Shown piece after piece: positions 9,351 through 18,195 of a stretch of DNA of 52,751 nt. Each line of letters opens with the position of its first letter. The first letter of the stretch is position 1. This stretch comes from an uncultured Lachnospiraceae bacterium (GTDB lineage: Bacteria; Bacillota; Clostridia; Lachnospirales; Lachnospiraceae). The notes under the pieces are model-generated. The model did not search any database. It had not been told where the DNA came from and was given only the letters and a program-made list of their open reading frames with translations. A program made the translations under genes and the position numbers. The DNA is taken from positions 1 through 52,751 of the forward strand of contig CADBNF010000106.1 in the NCBI GenBank assembly GCA_902796005.1, written 5' to 3'.

Positions 9351-10565
9351 TTCCGTACAGTAGCGGAATCGGGCATCTCCGAAGGCGATCTCCTCGCCCT
9401 CGGAGAGTCGGCGGGCGACGCCGCCGGCCAGCCTCTCCCCGCCCGCAAAGGTTCCGTTGGCGGACTGGAGGTCTGTCAGGTAATAAGCGTCCTCCTCCCA
9501 TACAAGACGGGCGTGGATCCGGGAAACGCCCGGGGAGTCCAGGCAGATGCCCGCGCTGCCCCCTTCCCGGCCGATAAGGTATTCGTCCTCGGAAAGGGCA
9601 TGGCTGTCCTCCTTAAAAAGCTCCTCGGGGATAAGCCAGGCCCGCACCTTAGTCTTCTTCCCCGGCCGGTCGGACAGAAGCACGGTCCGGAACGGGTCAG
9701 AGTCCTCCTCACCGTAAATGCTTACCGGATCCTTTCTGTCGGGCAAAGCCTGCCCGCCTTCTCCTTTTCCCTTCCTTTCCTTTCTTTTGCGGAACGAAAA
9801 AAGCGGCTTTCTCTCCCTCTTTCTTTTCTCTTTTTTCTTTTCCTTTTTCTTCGCCGGAACGTCCTCATCCTCCTCAAACAGCAGGGACAGCCGTTCTTCC
9901 GAAGGCATCATTTTCTCCCGGGGTTTATTTTGCTGCGGCCCGGGTTCCGGCTCTTCTGCCGGGCTTTCCTTTCTGCCCTCCTGCCGGGTAAGGCGGTGGG
10001 GCTCTTCACCCTTTTCTTCCTTCTCTGGCCGGTACAGGAGCTCCTTTAAAAAATCCGAGGTTATCCGTTTTTCCACACAGCCCTGGTAAAACTGGTAGCC
10101 GCAGACCACCGCCTCCCGGTCCTTATGGTCAAGCTTTCCCAGGAGGAAGGCTGCCGTATTCTTCAGGGAACCGTAGAAATCCTCCTGCAGGGCGGGACAG
10201 CAGGCCAGGTAAAGGGTTTTCCTCGATGCATCGAAAAACACCTGCTCCGGCTCCGCCGCCAGGGTATGAATGCCCAGCAGATACTCCTCCAGGCTGTCCA
10301 GAAGGTTTGCCAGTCCGGAAAACAGGGCTGAGAAAAGCGCTGCGTCCGCGCCGGTGGTTTCCGCCGCATCCGCCAGGGACACCAGTCCGGTTACCTCGTA
10401 ATAAAAAAAGGTCTTGCCGTTCATCTCCTGAATGGTCAGGGGCAGAAGCCCTGGGATGTGGTTGTATTTCAGCATCCCGTATTCATAGCTCTTTGCCGAA
10501 GAAAGCGCTTCGCTGCTGAACACCATATACTGGTGCTGGAATTCTCTGCGAAATTCCGCTGTCAT
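9345..10565 (-). CDS. DUF6382 and FHA domain protein of the Tad pilus locus
   Basis: A 406-residue cytoplasmic protein. Residues 1-165 match the DUF6382 type domain found beside Firmicutes Tad genes. A long charged linker at about 180-300 is dominated by Lys/Glu/Arg. A C-terminal FHA domain follows, with LIGREGGSAGICLDS, GVSRIHARLV and LQSANGTFAGG. FHA domains bind phosphothreonine, so a Ser/Thr kinase probably feeds signals into pilus control; no kinase is in the window. Start 10565 makes an ATGA overlap with the upstream TadE-like gene and has GGGAGG 6-7 bases before it. An ATG 33 bases further up lacks a ribosome site. Confidence 0.85.
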   Translation of the reverse strand: MTAEFRREFQHQYMVFSSEALSSAKSYEYGMLKYNHIPGLLPLTIQEMNGKTFFYYEVTGLVSLADAAETTGADAALFSALFSGLANLLDSLEEYLLGIHTLAAEPEQVFFDASRKTLYLACCPALQEDFYGSLKNTAAFLLGKLDHKDREAVVCGYQFYQGCVEKRITSDFLKELLYRPEKEEKGEEPHRLTRQEGRKESPAEEPEPGPQQNKPREKMMPSEERLSLLFEEDEDVPAKKKEKKKEKRKRERKPLFSFRKRKERKGKGEGGQALPDRKDPVSIYGEEDSDPFRTVLLSDRPGKKTKVRAWLIPEELFKEDSHALSEDEYLIGREGGSAGICLDSPGVSRIHARLVWEEDAYYLTDLQSANGTFAGGERLAGGVARRLSEGEEIAFGDARFRYCTEK

Positions 10566-11005
10566 GATTTTCCTCCCGAAACATAGGTCAGTATCCATTT
10601 TGTCTGCATGGCCGCCACCGGCTTTATCCGGGCAGCCCGCAGCTCTCCCTCCGTGCGGAAAAGGGAACCGAAAAGCTCCGGAAGCACCTCCAGACGGAAG
10701 GATACGGTCAGGTACAGAGGGGAAAGCGAGGCCTCCGCCGTCATCGCGCCGTTATCCAGAACCCGCTCCTTTATCAGCCGGTCCGCTCTCTCCCGGGCCA
10801 GCTCTTCTGCCGTTTTATCCGGGTATGCCTGCCTTGAGAGGCCGTACATGGCCGATTCCCCGGCCATCGCCAGGGAGGTCACCCGCTGGTGGAGGAAAAA
10901 GGTATAGCCCATCAGCAGTACGATGACCGTTACCGTAAGGGGGATCAGGTAGGCAGCCTCCGCCACCACCTCCGCCCTTGCCCAGCTTTTTCTTCTTTCA
11001 CACAT
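10562..11005 (-). CDS. TadE-like pseudopilin protein
   Basis: The 147-residue protein starts MCERRKSWARAEVVAEAAYL. It has a single hydrophobic segment at about 15-35 (LIPLTVTVIVLLMGYTFFL) followed by an extracytoplasmic domain. This fits TadE/TadF-type proteins, which are processed by the locus prepilin peptidase and help Flp pilus assembly. ATG 11005 has GGAGGG eight bases upstream. It overlaps the preceding peptidase gene by 8 bases and the following FHA gene by 4, so it is translationally coupled on both sides. Confidence 0.75.
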   Translation of the reverse strand: MCERRKSWARAEVVAEAAYLIPLTVTVIVLLMGYTFFLHQRVTSLAMAGESAMYGLSRQAYPDKTAEELARERADRLIKERVLDNGAMTAEASLSPLYLTVSFRLEVLPELFGSLFRTEGELRAARIKPVAAMQTKWILTYVSGGKS

Positions 11006-11432
11006 AAAAAATACCCTCCAGAGACAATACCAGGATAACCGCTCCGGCCAGGAAAGGCACAAAGGGGAGGCTTATCCGGCGGGTTTTCCGTTTCCGCGCC
11101 AGTACAAGGCCGAAAAGGCCCGCCGCAAGTAATGCGCAAAGCAGCGCCGGACAAAGCTGAAAGAAATCCAGCACGCAGCCGCAGCAAAGCACGGCTATCC
11201 CGTCCCCTGCACCGATCCGCTCCTTTGCCGCCAAAGACAGAAGAAGCAGCGCCGCGCCGGGAAGCAGGCCGCACAGCAGCGCCGGAAGGCTCCGGCTTCC
11301 CCGTATGACCAGCTCCGCCGCCATCAAACCGCCGGCAAGGACCGTGGGCAGAACCGGGATTTCCCTGCGGCGGATGTCCGCTGCCGCATCCAGCCCAAGC
11401 ACCAGGCACAGAATGACCTTTTCCGCGATCAT
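10998..11432 (-). CDS. Second A24-type prepilin peptidase (short)
   Basis: A 144-residue, almost wholly hydrophobic protein with five to six membrane segments. It carries the two aspartates of A24 peptidases: LDAAADIRRREIP near residue 18 and the conserved GAGDG near 76. It would cleave type IVb prepilin or pseudopilin leaders at the inner face of the membrane. It is shorter than TadV/CpaA and distinct from the other peptidase gene at the promoter-proximal end of the same operon. ATG 11432 overlaps the upstream stop as ATGA; AGGAAAG precedes it. Confidence 0.75.
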   Translation of the reverse strand: MIAEKVILCLVLGLDAAADIRRREIPVLPTVLAGGLMAAELVIRGSRSLPALLCGLLPGAALLLLSLAAKERIGAGDGIAVLCCGCVLDFFQLCPALLCALLAAGLFGLVLARKRKTRRISLPFVPFLAGAVILVLSLEGIFYV

Positions 11433-12205
11433 GCCGCTTTCCTGCCGGCTGCCCGGGCCGCGCACCGGCTGCAGCAGGGCAGGTCATCCGCATCCTTTGC
11501 CGGAATCATGTAGAGGCTTCTGACCAGGCCGGAACAGCTCGGGGAGCTGTGGTAATGGTCGCCGTAATCCGTGATGTAGACCAGGCCCGCGGGATGACCA
11601 CCGGAGATGCATTTCTCACAGGCATGGTAATGATCTCCGTAGGCATTGGTCTGGCCGGCCAGGGAAGAGGCGTAGGCAGCATGCACGGTCAGCTCCAGGT
11701 GGGTACAGCCCGGGTCCGTATGGTAGACACTGCGGTTGTCCGTGACGTAGACATAGTCCCCGGTCCGGTCTTTTGTGTAATCCGGCGCGGAACGGTCCCG
11801 GCCGTTCCAGATGCGCACCTTTGCCCGGCACAGGGCCCGCATTGCCCCCGGCGCACCGGGCGTATAAAAGGAAGAGGCCGTTACTGTCTTCGTAAGGGTG
11901 ATATACCCGTCTGCGCCGGCATATTCGGCAGCCAGCGCCGCCGCCTCCGCCCGGTTGCGTAAGGTCAGGGTTTCCCGCATGGCGCTGCCGTACAGGCACA
12001 TGATGGCAGCCAGGGAAAGCACGGCCAGGAAAAACAGGGGAAGCGCCAGCGCGGCCTCCACAGTGAGGGACGCCGCCCTTAAGCTATGCAGGACGGCCCT
12101 TTTCGCGGGATGGACGGCTCCCTCAGTCGGGGGGACGGGAGCATATCCGGGATTCCTGAACAGGAAGAGAGATTTGATATAGATTTGATTGTGGGTGTTT
12201 TTCAT
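11429..12205 (-). CDS. TadE-like pseudopilin with two tandem Cys/His units
   Basis: A 258-residue protein. Residues 1-42 form a basic leader. A TadE-like hydrophobic segment follows at about 43-72 (AASLTVEAALALPLFFL), and the rest is predicted extracytoplasmic. The C-terminal half has two similar units, each running VY(V/I)TD, YH-x4-C and finally C-x2-C: VYVTDNRSVYHTDPGC to CEKC, then VYITDYGDHYHSSPSC to CCSRC. The pattern looks metal-binding or disulphide-forming. The start is uncertain because AAAGGAA lies almost on top of the ATG. The gene sits between the DUF5702 gene and a prepilin peptidase, consistent with a minor pilus or adhesin-like component. Confidence 0.7.
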   Translation of the reverse strand: MKNTHNQIYIKSLFLFRNPGYAPVPPTEGAVHPAKRAVLHSLRAASLTVEAALALPLFFLAVLSLAAIMCLYGSAMRETLTLRNRAEAAALAAEYAGADGYITLTKTVTASSFYTPGAPGAMRALCRAKVRIWNGRDRSAPDYTKDRTGDYVYVTDNRSVYHTDPGCTHLELTVHAAYASSLAGQTNAYGDHYHACEKCISGGHPAGLVYITDYGDHYHSSPSCSGLVRSLYMIPAKDADDLPCCSRCAARAAGRKAA

Positions 12206-12247
12206 TTCCTTTGAAAAGGGCTCTCCTTCATAGATTAAGGGCAGCCG

Positions 12248-13714
12248 TCAGCTGTCATAGCCGAAATTTCTTTTTATGGTGAATTCCCTGCCGGAGACGG
12301 TGCCCGACAGCTCCGCTTCGAAGACAAAGACACAGTTGTCCAGCCGGAATTCCGGCTCCTTATCAAGCAGCCGTCTGTTGTACTCCAGCAAATCCGCAAT
12401 TCTTTCCAGAAGCTGGTTCTCCGGCTTCAGGAGAAGAAGGATGCGCAGGTAGTCCCGGTAGGTCAGGCCTCTTCCGCTTCCCGGCGCATCTTCGTCCGCC
12501 GCCAGGGAAGAAAGATTGGTCAGGGACAGCTGCCAGGTATCCTTGTCCTTGAACAGCGGTATCTTTTTGCCTGCCAGAAGTGCCTTCATGTCCAGCAGGC
12601 TCTCCCCGTAGGCCCAGCAGAGCATCAAAAGCTCCGCCACCAGGGTTACCGCCCCGGGTATGGCCAGGAGGATACTGATAAGGAGGGCCATGTCGTAGGC
12701 CTCCGCCCTTCTGGCGGCATCCGTGTTGAGAAAGAGAAAATTGAAGCCTTCCCGGATAAGCATGAGCCGGTTCAGGACGGATTTGAGGCCCGCCGTATCG
12801 GTCATTTTACCCGCAACGGCATACTCCACCTGGTACTGCAGGCCCTCTTCGGTGCGCTCGCTTAAAAAGCAGGGAAAGAAATCCAGCAGGTACTCGATAA
12901 ACAGGTATTTCTGGGCAAATTTCTCCTCATAGGGGAAACCGATGCCAAAGCCCTCGTTCTTCGTTCTGGCGCTCAGCAAATCCTTTTTTACAAGGGACGC
13001 CCCGGACAGCGCAGTGCCCGCCGGCAGGATAAAGCTGTAGATACCCAGCTTCCGTAAGGAGGAAATGTGGTCAATCGGGTTTTTGAAATCCGGCGGCACC
13101 GCCGGCTGTCCGCTCGCCGGGTTTGCCGGCAGGGTCTCACCCTTTTCCCTGGCCTCCTCCTTTTCCCGGGCGTATTCCTGCTGCAGGGCATCCAGGTCCG
13201 GGCTTCCGCCCTCCTCCTGGGCCGCCACGCTTCCGGCATCGCCGGTCAGGCAGTCATAGGCCGCGCAGAGGACATCCACGCCGGTTTTCTTTGCCATCAG
13301 GGTATAGATCTGGCTTTTTAACGGAGCGTACTGTCCGTCTGTTGCCGTCACCACGCCGGTCACTGCCCGGTGCTTTACCCTGATGTCATAGAGGTTCCTG
13401 CCCGAAAGGGAAAGGATTCCGCCTTCGGGCCTGGCCACCGTTTCCGTGATTTCTTCAACCTCCTCAAGCATCCTGCCGTAATCCGGCGTGCTTTCCCCAA
13501 AGCCGCTGTCGATGAACAGCAGGCCGTACCTGTGGTACAGGGTCCGGTCATACTCCGAGAAGAGGGAAAACAGTCCTTCGTCCATGCCCGCGGCAAGAAC
13601 CGTCCTGCCGCAGGCGTACCTGGCGGAATGCAGGCAGACCAGAATCAGGGAAAGCAGAACGGTAAGCGTCAGCGCCAGATAAGGCGTTATGGCTGCTTTG
13701 CCTGTTGTTTTCAT
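12248..13714 (-). CDS. DUF5702 protein of the Tad pilus locus
   Basis: A 488-residue protein starting MKTTGKAAITPYLALTLTVL. One N-terminal hydrophobic segment at about 9-30 is followed by a large, mostly extracytoplasmic region (EGLFSLFSEYDRTLYHRYGL), with a second hydrophobic stretch near 350-375 (ALLISILLAIPGAVTLVAEL). This layout matches DUF5702 proteins next to tad genes in Clostridia. The domain is functionally uncharacterised and is probably a structural or assembly component of the Flp pilus. GGAGG sits six bases before the ATG. Confidence 0.8.
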   Translation of the reverse strand: MKTTGKAAITPYLALTLTVLLSLILVCLHSARYACGRTVLAAGMDEGLFSLFSEYDRTLYHRYGLLFIDSGFGESTPDYGRMLEEVEEITETVARPEGGILSLSGRNLYDIRVKHRAVTGVVTATDGQYAPLKSQIYTLMAKKTGVDVLCAAYDCLTGDAGSVAAQEEGGSPDLDALQQEYAREKEEAREKGETLPANPASGQPAVPPDFKNPIDHISSLRKLGIYSFILPAGTALSGASLVKKDLLSARTKNEGFGIGFPYEEKFAQKYLFIEYLLDFFPCFLSERTEEGLQYQVEYAVAGKMTDTAGLKSVLNRLMLIREGFNFLFLNTDAARRAEAYDMALLISILLAIPGAVTLVAELLMLCWAYGESLLDMKALLAGKKIPLFKDKDTWQLSLTNLSSLAADEDAPGSGRGLTYRDYLRILLLLKPENQLLERIADLLEYNRRLLDKEPEFRLDNCVFVFEAELSGTVSGREFTIKRNFGYDS

Positions 13715-13736
13715 TTCTGCCTCCGCTTACCGGCGT

Positions 13737-13904
13737 TTACACGCCATTTCCCTGTTTGACGGCTTTGTCCATAATACCCTTGACCAGACCGCCGATCTGA
13801 CCTTTGAAGATCACCACGAGTGAAATCAGGACCACCAGGATGAGGATCACCTCCACCGTGGTGACCGCCGATTCTTCCCTGAGGAAATTTACAAGTTCGT
13901 TCAT
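13737..13904 (-). CDS. flp: Flp1-type type IVb pilin
   Basis: A 55-residue prepilin. A short charged leader (MNELVNFLREES) is followed by AVTTVEVILILVVLISLVVIF, the hydrophobic pilin helix with the conserved glutamate five residues into the mature part, and a short tail (KGIMDKAVKQGNGV). It is the likely major subunit of the Tad pilus, processed by one of the two A24 peptidases of the operon. ATG 13904 has GGAGG eight bases upstream; an ATG 21 bases earlier has no ribosome site. Confidence 0.85.
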   Translation of the reverse strand: MNELVNFLREESAVTTVEVILILVVLISLVVIFKGQIGGLVKGIMDKAVKQGNGV

Positions 13905-13969
13905 GTTTCTTACCTCCCTGAACATTTATTTATCTTACGGGCCTTTGCCCGGGTTAACATAATTTATTA

Positions 13970-15226
13970 TTACATCGTGAGAAAGGCCGGCAGGAGCATG
14001 ATGGCCAGCACCACCAGCAGCATCATGCCCATGGGCAGCAGGAGCTGCAGGGATGCCCTGTCTCCCGCCTCCCTGGCCCTTCTTTTGCGTTCCTCAAAGG
14101 CGGAGGTGCACTCCCCCTCCAGGGCCGCGGCCAGATCCGTACTCCCTTTTTTAAGGTTCTGGGAAAGGAGTACGGCCAGGGTCCGGTAGGAAGGAAGGCC
14201 GGTCCGGGCGGCGAAACGTCCGTAGGCCTCCTCCTCGGAAATGCCTCTTTCCATATCCCGGCAGGCCTTCACCACCTCCTCAAGAGCCGGCGAGGTCCGG
14301 TTTTCTCCAGTTTTCTTTTTCTTCAGGTAATTGTTTGCGATACGTAAGAAGGCCTGGCGGGTATTTATCCCTGCATAGAGGAACAGAAGAAGGCTGCTGA
14401 CCAGGTTCGGGTACGCGGCCGCAAGCGCGGCTTCCCGTTTCCTCGCCTGCTGGAGCTTGCGGCTGCTGCCGTTAAAAAGCAGCAGGATGGCGGCCACAAG
14501 GGCCAGAAAGGACAGTCCTGCAGGGTCCGCGCCGCCCTTCTCCCGCCAGGTAACCGGCTGTCCGCCTATCGTATCCGGCAGGGTGTATTCCGGGCCGGAA
14601 TTGCCGGCATTGACCTGCTCCAGTGCCTCGGAAAGCTCTTCAGCCGAAGCAGGTCCGCCGTTTCGGGGAAAGACACGGATATTGATAAAATGCTCTTCGC
14701 TTTTCTCCTGCAGGGCCAGGGTGACGGACAGCCTTACCCGGCTGCCGGAGGGGGAAACGCCGTAGCGTATCGCCCCGGTATCGTCTATCACCCCGTAATC
14801 GCTGCTGTACCACTGCAGCGTCACCGGAAAGCCCTCGTATTCCGTACGCAGGACCAGGTCCCTGTCCACATGGGTAAGGGAGGCATTCTCTCCGAGAATC
14901 AGGTCCGGCAGGGCTTTCTTTATCTTTACAAACCATTCCTCTGCCGCTTCGTCCGTGTAGGGCTTCTCGGGAACGGTAACCGTCACCTCCATCTGCCGGT
15001 CATCCACCTCGGCTTCCAGGGTGACCGGGCGGCTTCCTTCGCCGGATGCATTCTTCTTAAGGCCGCTTAAAGACCCGCCGGGGCCTGCAAGTGCAGTCAA
15101 AAGGGCCAGGATAAAGCCGGCCAGGGCCACCAGGAACACCGCCGCAAAAAGCCGGCTGTCCGTTTTCTGTTTTCTCCAGAGAATGAGCACCACAGCCGCC
15201 GCCAGGGCGGAAAACAATACCTTCAT
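13970..15226 (-). CDS. tadC: TadC-type F protein with a large extracytoplasmic insert
   Basis: A 418-residue platform protein. Two N-terminal membrane segments (about 1-16 and 26-48) precede a ~190-residue non-membrane region (49-235). A further membrane segment (238-252) and a T2SS-F domain follow (about 268-416: AAYPNLVSSLLLFLYAGINTR, ending LLPMGMMLLVVLAIMLLPAFL). In the insert, LILGENASLTHVDRDL and LQWYSSDYGVIDDTGAIRYG resemble bacterial Ig-like (aBig/BIg_2-type) repeats. Ordinary TadC is about 300 residues, so the insert is unusual. ATG 15226 forms ATGA with the tadB stop; the frame stays open 215 codons further upstream only because it is a shadow of tadB. Confidence 0.8.
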   Translation of the reverse strand: MKVLFSALAAAVVLILWRKQKTDSRLFAAVFLVALAGFILALLTALAGPGGSLSGLKKNASGEGSRPVTLEAEVDDRQMEVTVTVPEKPYTDEAAEEWFVKIKKALPDLILGENASLTHVDRDLVLRTEYEGFPVTLQWYSSDYGVIDDTGAIRYGVSPSGSRVRLSVTLALQEKSEEHFINIRVFPRNGGPASAEELSEALEQVNAGNSGPEYTLPDTIGGQPVTWREKGGADPAGLSFLALVAAILLLFNGSSRKLQQARKREAALAAAYPNLVSSLLLFLYAGINTRQAFLRIANNYLKKKKTGENRTSPALEEVVKACRDMERGISEEEAYGRFAARTGLPSYRTLAVLLSQNLKKGSTDLAAALEGECTSAFEERKRRAREAGDRASLQLLLPMGMMLLVVLAIMLLPAFLTM

Positions 15227-16008
15227 ACCTCTATCTCCACGATTTTCCGGCTCCACAGCACCGCTGCCCAGTAGGCGGCCAGGCAGGCCGTCATGATGAG
15301 CACGCCGGGCAGGTTGCCGTAAAGGCTGGCCATCATTCCGGAAAAGGAAAGCCGCAGGTAAATAATGATGACCATGGGCATGATGCTGACCAGCTTCCGC
15401 TCGTAAAGCTTTGACGCCAGCAGGCTTTCCGTCTCCTTGCGGGTATCGATGCGCTCGCAGATGGTTTTCCAGCTGTCGGAAAGCATCCGGATAATCCGTC
15501 CGCCGCTTTTCGCGGAAATGGCGGTCATCTGGGCAAACTGCCGGATGTCCTCCACCCCGCTTCTTCTTCCCCAGTCCTCCAGCAAATCCGCCGCAGGCAT
15601 CCGGTAGCCCAGCTTTGCGGCGATATCCTTCGTCTCCCGGACGGTGAGATCCCGGGCCCCGTAGAGGGCTTCCAGGTCCTTCGCCGCGGAGGAAAAGGCA
15701 TTTCCCAGGGAATACCCGGCCCTGAAGGCCGCATTCAGGGAAAAGATAAAGTCCCGGAAATGGTACAGAACCGTCTGTTGCTGCTTCTGAAGCAGCTCCC
15801 GCTTCTTCATGGACAGAAGAAGGAAGGCGGAAGCAAGCCCTGCAGGCAGCCCGAAGGGGGAACGGTAACACAGCCAGACGGTAAGGAAGGCCGCAAGGAC
15901 CGCTTCCGCCCCGAGAAGGAGGCGTTCCGGCCCGGTAAGCACCAGCCGGCCGTAATCAATCTTCCCGGTTTCTTCTCTTTGGGTTTCCTTCCTTATCCAT
16001 GCAGGCAT
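15223..16008 (-). CDS. tadB: TadB-type inner-membrane platform protein (T2SS-F family)
   Basis: A 261-residue membrane protein with N-terminal segments near 30-65 and C-terminal segments near 190-245. The cytoplasmic T2SS-F domain between them shows FRDFIFSLNAAFRAGYSLGNA and FAQMTAISAKSGG. It partners TadC as the pilus platform driven by the TadA ATPase. Start 16008 has GGGAG seven bases upstream and overlaps the tadA 3' end by 53 bases; a start 84 bases further up lacks a ribosome site. Confidence 0.82.
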   Translation of the reverse strand: MPAWIRKETQREETGKIDYGRLVLTGPERLLLGAEAVLAAFLTVWLCYRSPFGLPAGLASAFLLLSMKKRELLQKQQQTVLYHFRDFIFSLNAAFRAGYSLGNAFSSAAKDLEALYGARDLTVRETKDIAAKLGYRMPAADLLEDWGRRSGVEDIRQFAQMTAISAKSGGRIIRMLSDSWKTICERIDTRKETESLLASKLYERKLVSIMPMVIIIYLRLSFSGMMASLYGNLPGVLIMTACLAAYWAAVLWSRKIVEIEV

Positions 16009-17179
16009 TCCATTTCTCCCGATTCTCCAGCTCTCCTTTCCGGACAAGGTCCTCGCCTTCCCGGACAAAGAGGCTTGCTGTGTACACTTCACTTTCCCGT
16101 ATGCCCCGCACCTCCGCGATTTCCCGAACCTTCCGCCTGCCGGCCGAATCCCGGTAAAGCTGCACGATCAGGTCCACGCCGGAGGCAATTTGGGTGCGGA
16201 TAACGGGGATTGGCAGGTCAGCGGCCATGCGCACCATCATCTCCAGCCGGGAGGATACCTCCTTCGCGCTATTGGCGTGAAGGCTTCCGAGGCTTCCCGG
16301 ATGGCCGGTGTTCAGGCACACCAGGAAATCCGCCGCTTCTCCGCCCCTGACCTCGCCCACGATAATCCGGTTCGGCCGCATCCGCAGGGAGGTGCGTATC
16401 AAATCCCGGATGGAGATATCCCGGCCCTCGTCATAATTGGCGCTTCTCGCCTCCAGCCGCACCAGGTTGGGCAGGTTCTGCAGCTGCAGCTCCGCATTGT
16501 CCTCGATGGTCACCACCCGCTCCTCTTCGGGAATGTAGAAGGAAAGGGCATTTAAAAAGGTGGTCTTCCCCGTCGAGGTGCCGCCGCTTACCAGGATGCT
16601 GTAGCCTGCCCGGACCGCATTTTCCAGGAAATCCGCTGCCTCCCTTGTCAGGCTTTCTCCCTCCAGCAGCTTCTCCATGGTGATGGCCTCCGGGGGAAAA
16701 CGGCGGATGGTCAGTATCGGCGCATCCACCGCCACCGGGGGCAGCACGATATTGACCCGGTCCCCGTTGGGAAGCCTCGCATCGGCAATGGGGGAATGCT
16801 CGTTCACCACCCGGTTGCACCAGCCGGCAATCTGCTGGATGATGTCCGTAAGCCGGTCCTCGTTCAGGAAATGCTTGCCGAAGCGGGTAATCCTTCCCGC
16901 CCGCTCCACATAGATCCGGTCCGGCCCGTTGACCATGATTTCCGTCACCGCCGGGTCGTCGATCAGCTCCTGCAGCACGTCCAGCTTCCGTACGGAGTAA
17001 TAGAGATCCTTTCGAAGCTCCTCCCTGTCCAGAAGGCTTAAGGGCCTTTTTGCGGCACAGGAAAGGATCAGGTCGTCGATGATTTCCAGGATTTCCTCAT
17101 CCTCCGTCTCACCCCGGCTGTCCAGGCGGATCATCAGCTCCCGCCGCAGCTGCTCGGCAGGAAGCTTCCTGCTGCTCAC
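15956..17179 (-). CDS. tadA: CpaF/TadA family secretion ATPase
   Basis: The 407-residue hexameric ATPase powers Flp pilus assembly. The N-terminal domain runs to about 170 (VTEIMVNGPDRIYVERAG, IAGWCNRVVNEHSPIADARL). Walker A is ILVSGGTSTGKTTFLNAL near 215, the Walker B/Asp-box region is VTIEDNAELQLQ, and MRPNRIIVGEVRGGEAADFL and the histidine motif TGHPGSLGSLHANSAKE follow. The start is GTG 17179 with AAGGAG eight bases upstream, overlapping the TadZ stop as GTGA. Confidence 0.95.
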   Translation of the reverse strand: MSSRKLPAEQLRRELMIRLDSRGETEDEEILEIIDDLILSCAAKRPLSLLDREELRKDLYYSVRKLDVLQELIDDPAVTEIMVNGPDRIYVERAGRITRFGKHFLNEDRLTDIIQQIAGWCNRVVNEHSPIADARLPNGDRVNIVLPPVAVDAPILTIRRFPPEAITMEKLLEGESLTREAADFLENAVRAGYSILVSGGTSTGKTTFLNALSFYIPEEERVVTIEDNAELQLQNLPNLVRLEARSANYDEGRDISIRDLIRTSLRMRPNRIIVGEVRGGEAADFLVCLNTGHPGSLGSLHANSAKEVSSRLEMMVRMAADLPIPVIRTQIASGVDLIVQLYRDSAGRRKVREIAEVRGIRESEVYTASLFVREGEDLVRKGELENREKWNACMDKEGNPKRRNRED

Positions 17180-18195
17180 GGCTGCTTCTCCTTTTTGCGC
17201 AGCAGGTCCTTGACCGTATCTCCCATCCGGCTCCAGACCAGGCTTTCGAAATACTCGCTGCCGGTCTTCGTGACGGCCAGGAAGGGAAGCTGCAGAGGCT
17301 CCAGCCGCTCCGCCAGGGAAGGATTCCCCCAGCGGCCGATGGCGGCCAGAAAGGCCCTGTATTTTGCTTCACAGACCGGGTCATCCCTTAAGGGGACGAA
17401 GATCCGCACCGCCGTATCCAGCACGTCATAGAGGTCGCACACCCCGTCGCCCAGATCCAGCACCACCGCCTCGTAGGCGGTCTCCTTCTTCAGGGCGTCG
17501 ATAAACTTAAGCCACTCCTCTCCCCTGGCAGCGCAGACGTCGGCGTAATTGTCCGGCGGCGGCGCGATGTCCAGGTTCTGGAAGGAAAGGGTAAATGAGG
17601 ACAGCCGGGAAACCAGGCCCGGCTTGTCCAGCCGCAGAAAATAGAGAAAATCACTTAAGGACTTTTCGAACCGGCAGCCGATAATCTCCTCCAGGGCACT
17701 GTGGTTCTCCAGATTCAGGTAGAGCACCGCCCTGTCCCTGGCCAGGATACGGCTTAAGGTCAGGGCAAAGGACGTCTTCCGGCAGCCGCCCGCCGGGGAA
17801 TACACGGCGTAGATGCCGCAGTTTCTCCTGGCATACTCCCCCGGTCTTTCGCTCAGGCGTTCCGCGCTGTAGCAGTCCATCACTTCCTTCAGCAGGCTGC
17901 CTGCGGCCTGGTATTTGTGCACGCCGGGGTAGCCGGCCGTATTTTCCCCCTCCGCGCCGTCCTCGAGCAGAAGGATTTTCTCCGCCTTCACCTTGCGCAG
18001 CAGGTCGGTTTCCTTATCCGGACGGATAAGCAGCACGTTCACCGCGTGCTTTTCGGTATAGTCAAGCAGTGCTGCGGCATCGGAAAAGCCGTTCACCTGC
18101 ATGGGCATATTCTTCCGGGTCCGGGCATACTCCACCAGCTTCAGGGTGTAGGCTTCCTCCGGATCATAGACGGTAAACAGGGGCTCTCTGGCCAT
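17176..18195 (-). CDS. tadZ: TadZ/CpaE-like ATPase
   Basis: A 339-residue soluble protein. An atypical receiver-like N-terminal domain (about 1-110: REPLFTVYDPEEAYTLKLVE) is followed by a MinD/ParA-like P-loop domain (about 125-330) containing YSPAGGCRKTSFALTLSRIL. The deviant Walker A, GGCRKTS, lacks the signature lysine of MinD but keeps the K-T. Family members localise Tad pilus machinery at the pole. ATG 18195 overlaps the peptidase stop (TGATG) and has GGGAGG nine bases upstream. Confidence 0.85.
   Translation of the reverse strand: MAREPLFTVYDPEEAYTLKLVEYARTRKNMPMQVNGFSDAAALLDYTEKHAVNVLLIRPDKETDLLRKVKAEKILLLEDGAEGENTAGYPGVHKYQAAGSLLKEVMDCYSAERLSERPGEYARRNCGIYAVYSPAGGCRKTSFALTLSRILARDRAVLYLNLENHSALEEIIGCRFEKSLSDFLYFLRLDKPGLVSRLSSFTLSFQNLDIAPPPDNYADVCAARGEEWLKFIDALKKETAYEAVVLDLGDGVCDLYDVLDTAVRIFVPLRDDPVCEAKYRAFLAAIGRWGNPSLAERLEPLQLPFLAVTKTGSEYFESLVWSRMGDTVKDLLRKKEKQP

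Noticed and set aside
15227-15871. Long N-terminal extension of the TadC frame
   Set aside because: It is an antiparallel-free shadow of the tadB coding frame, has no ribosome site, and an ATGA-coupled start exists at 15226.
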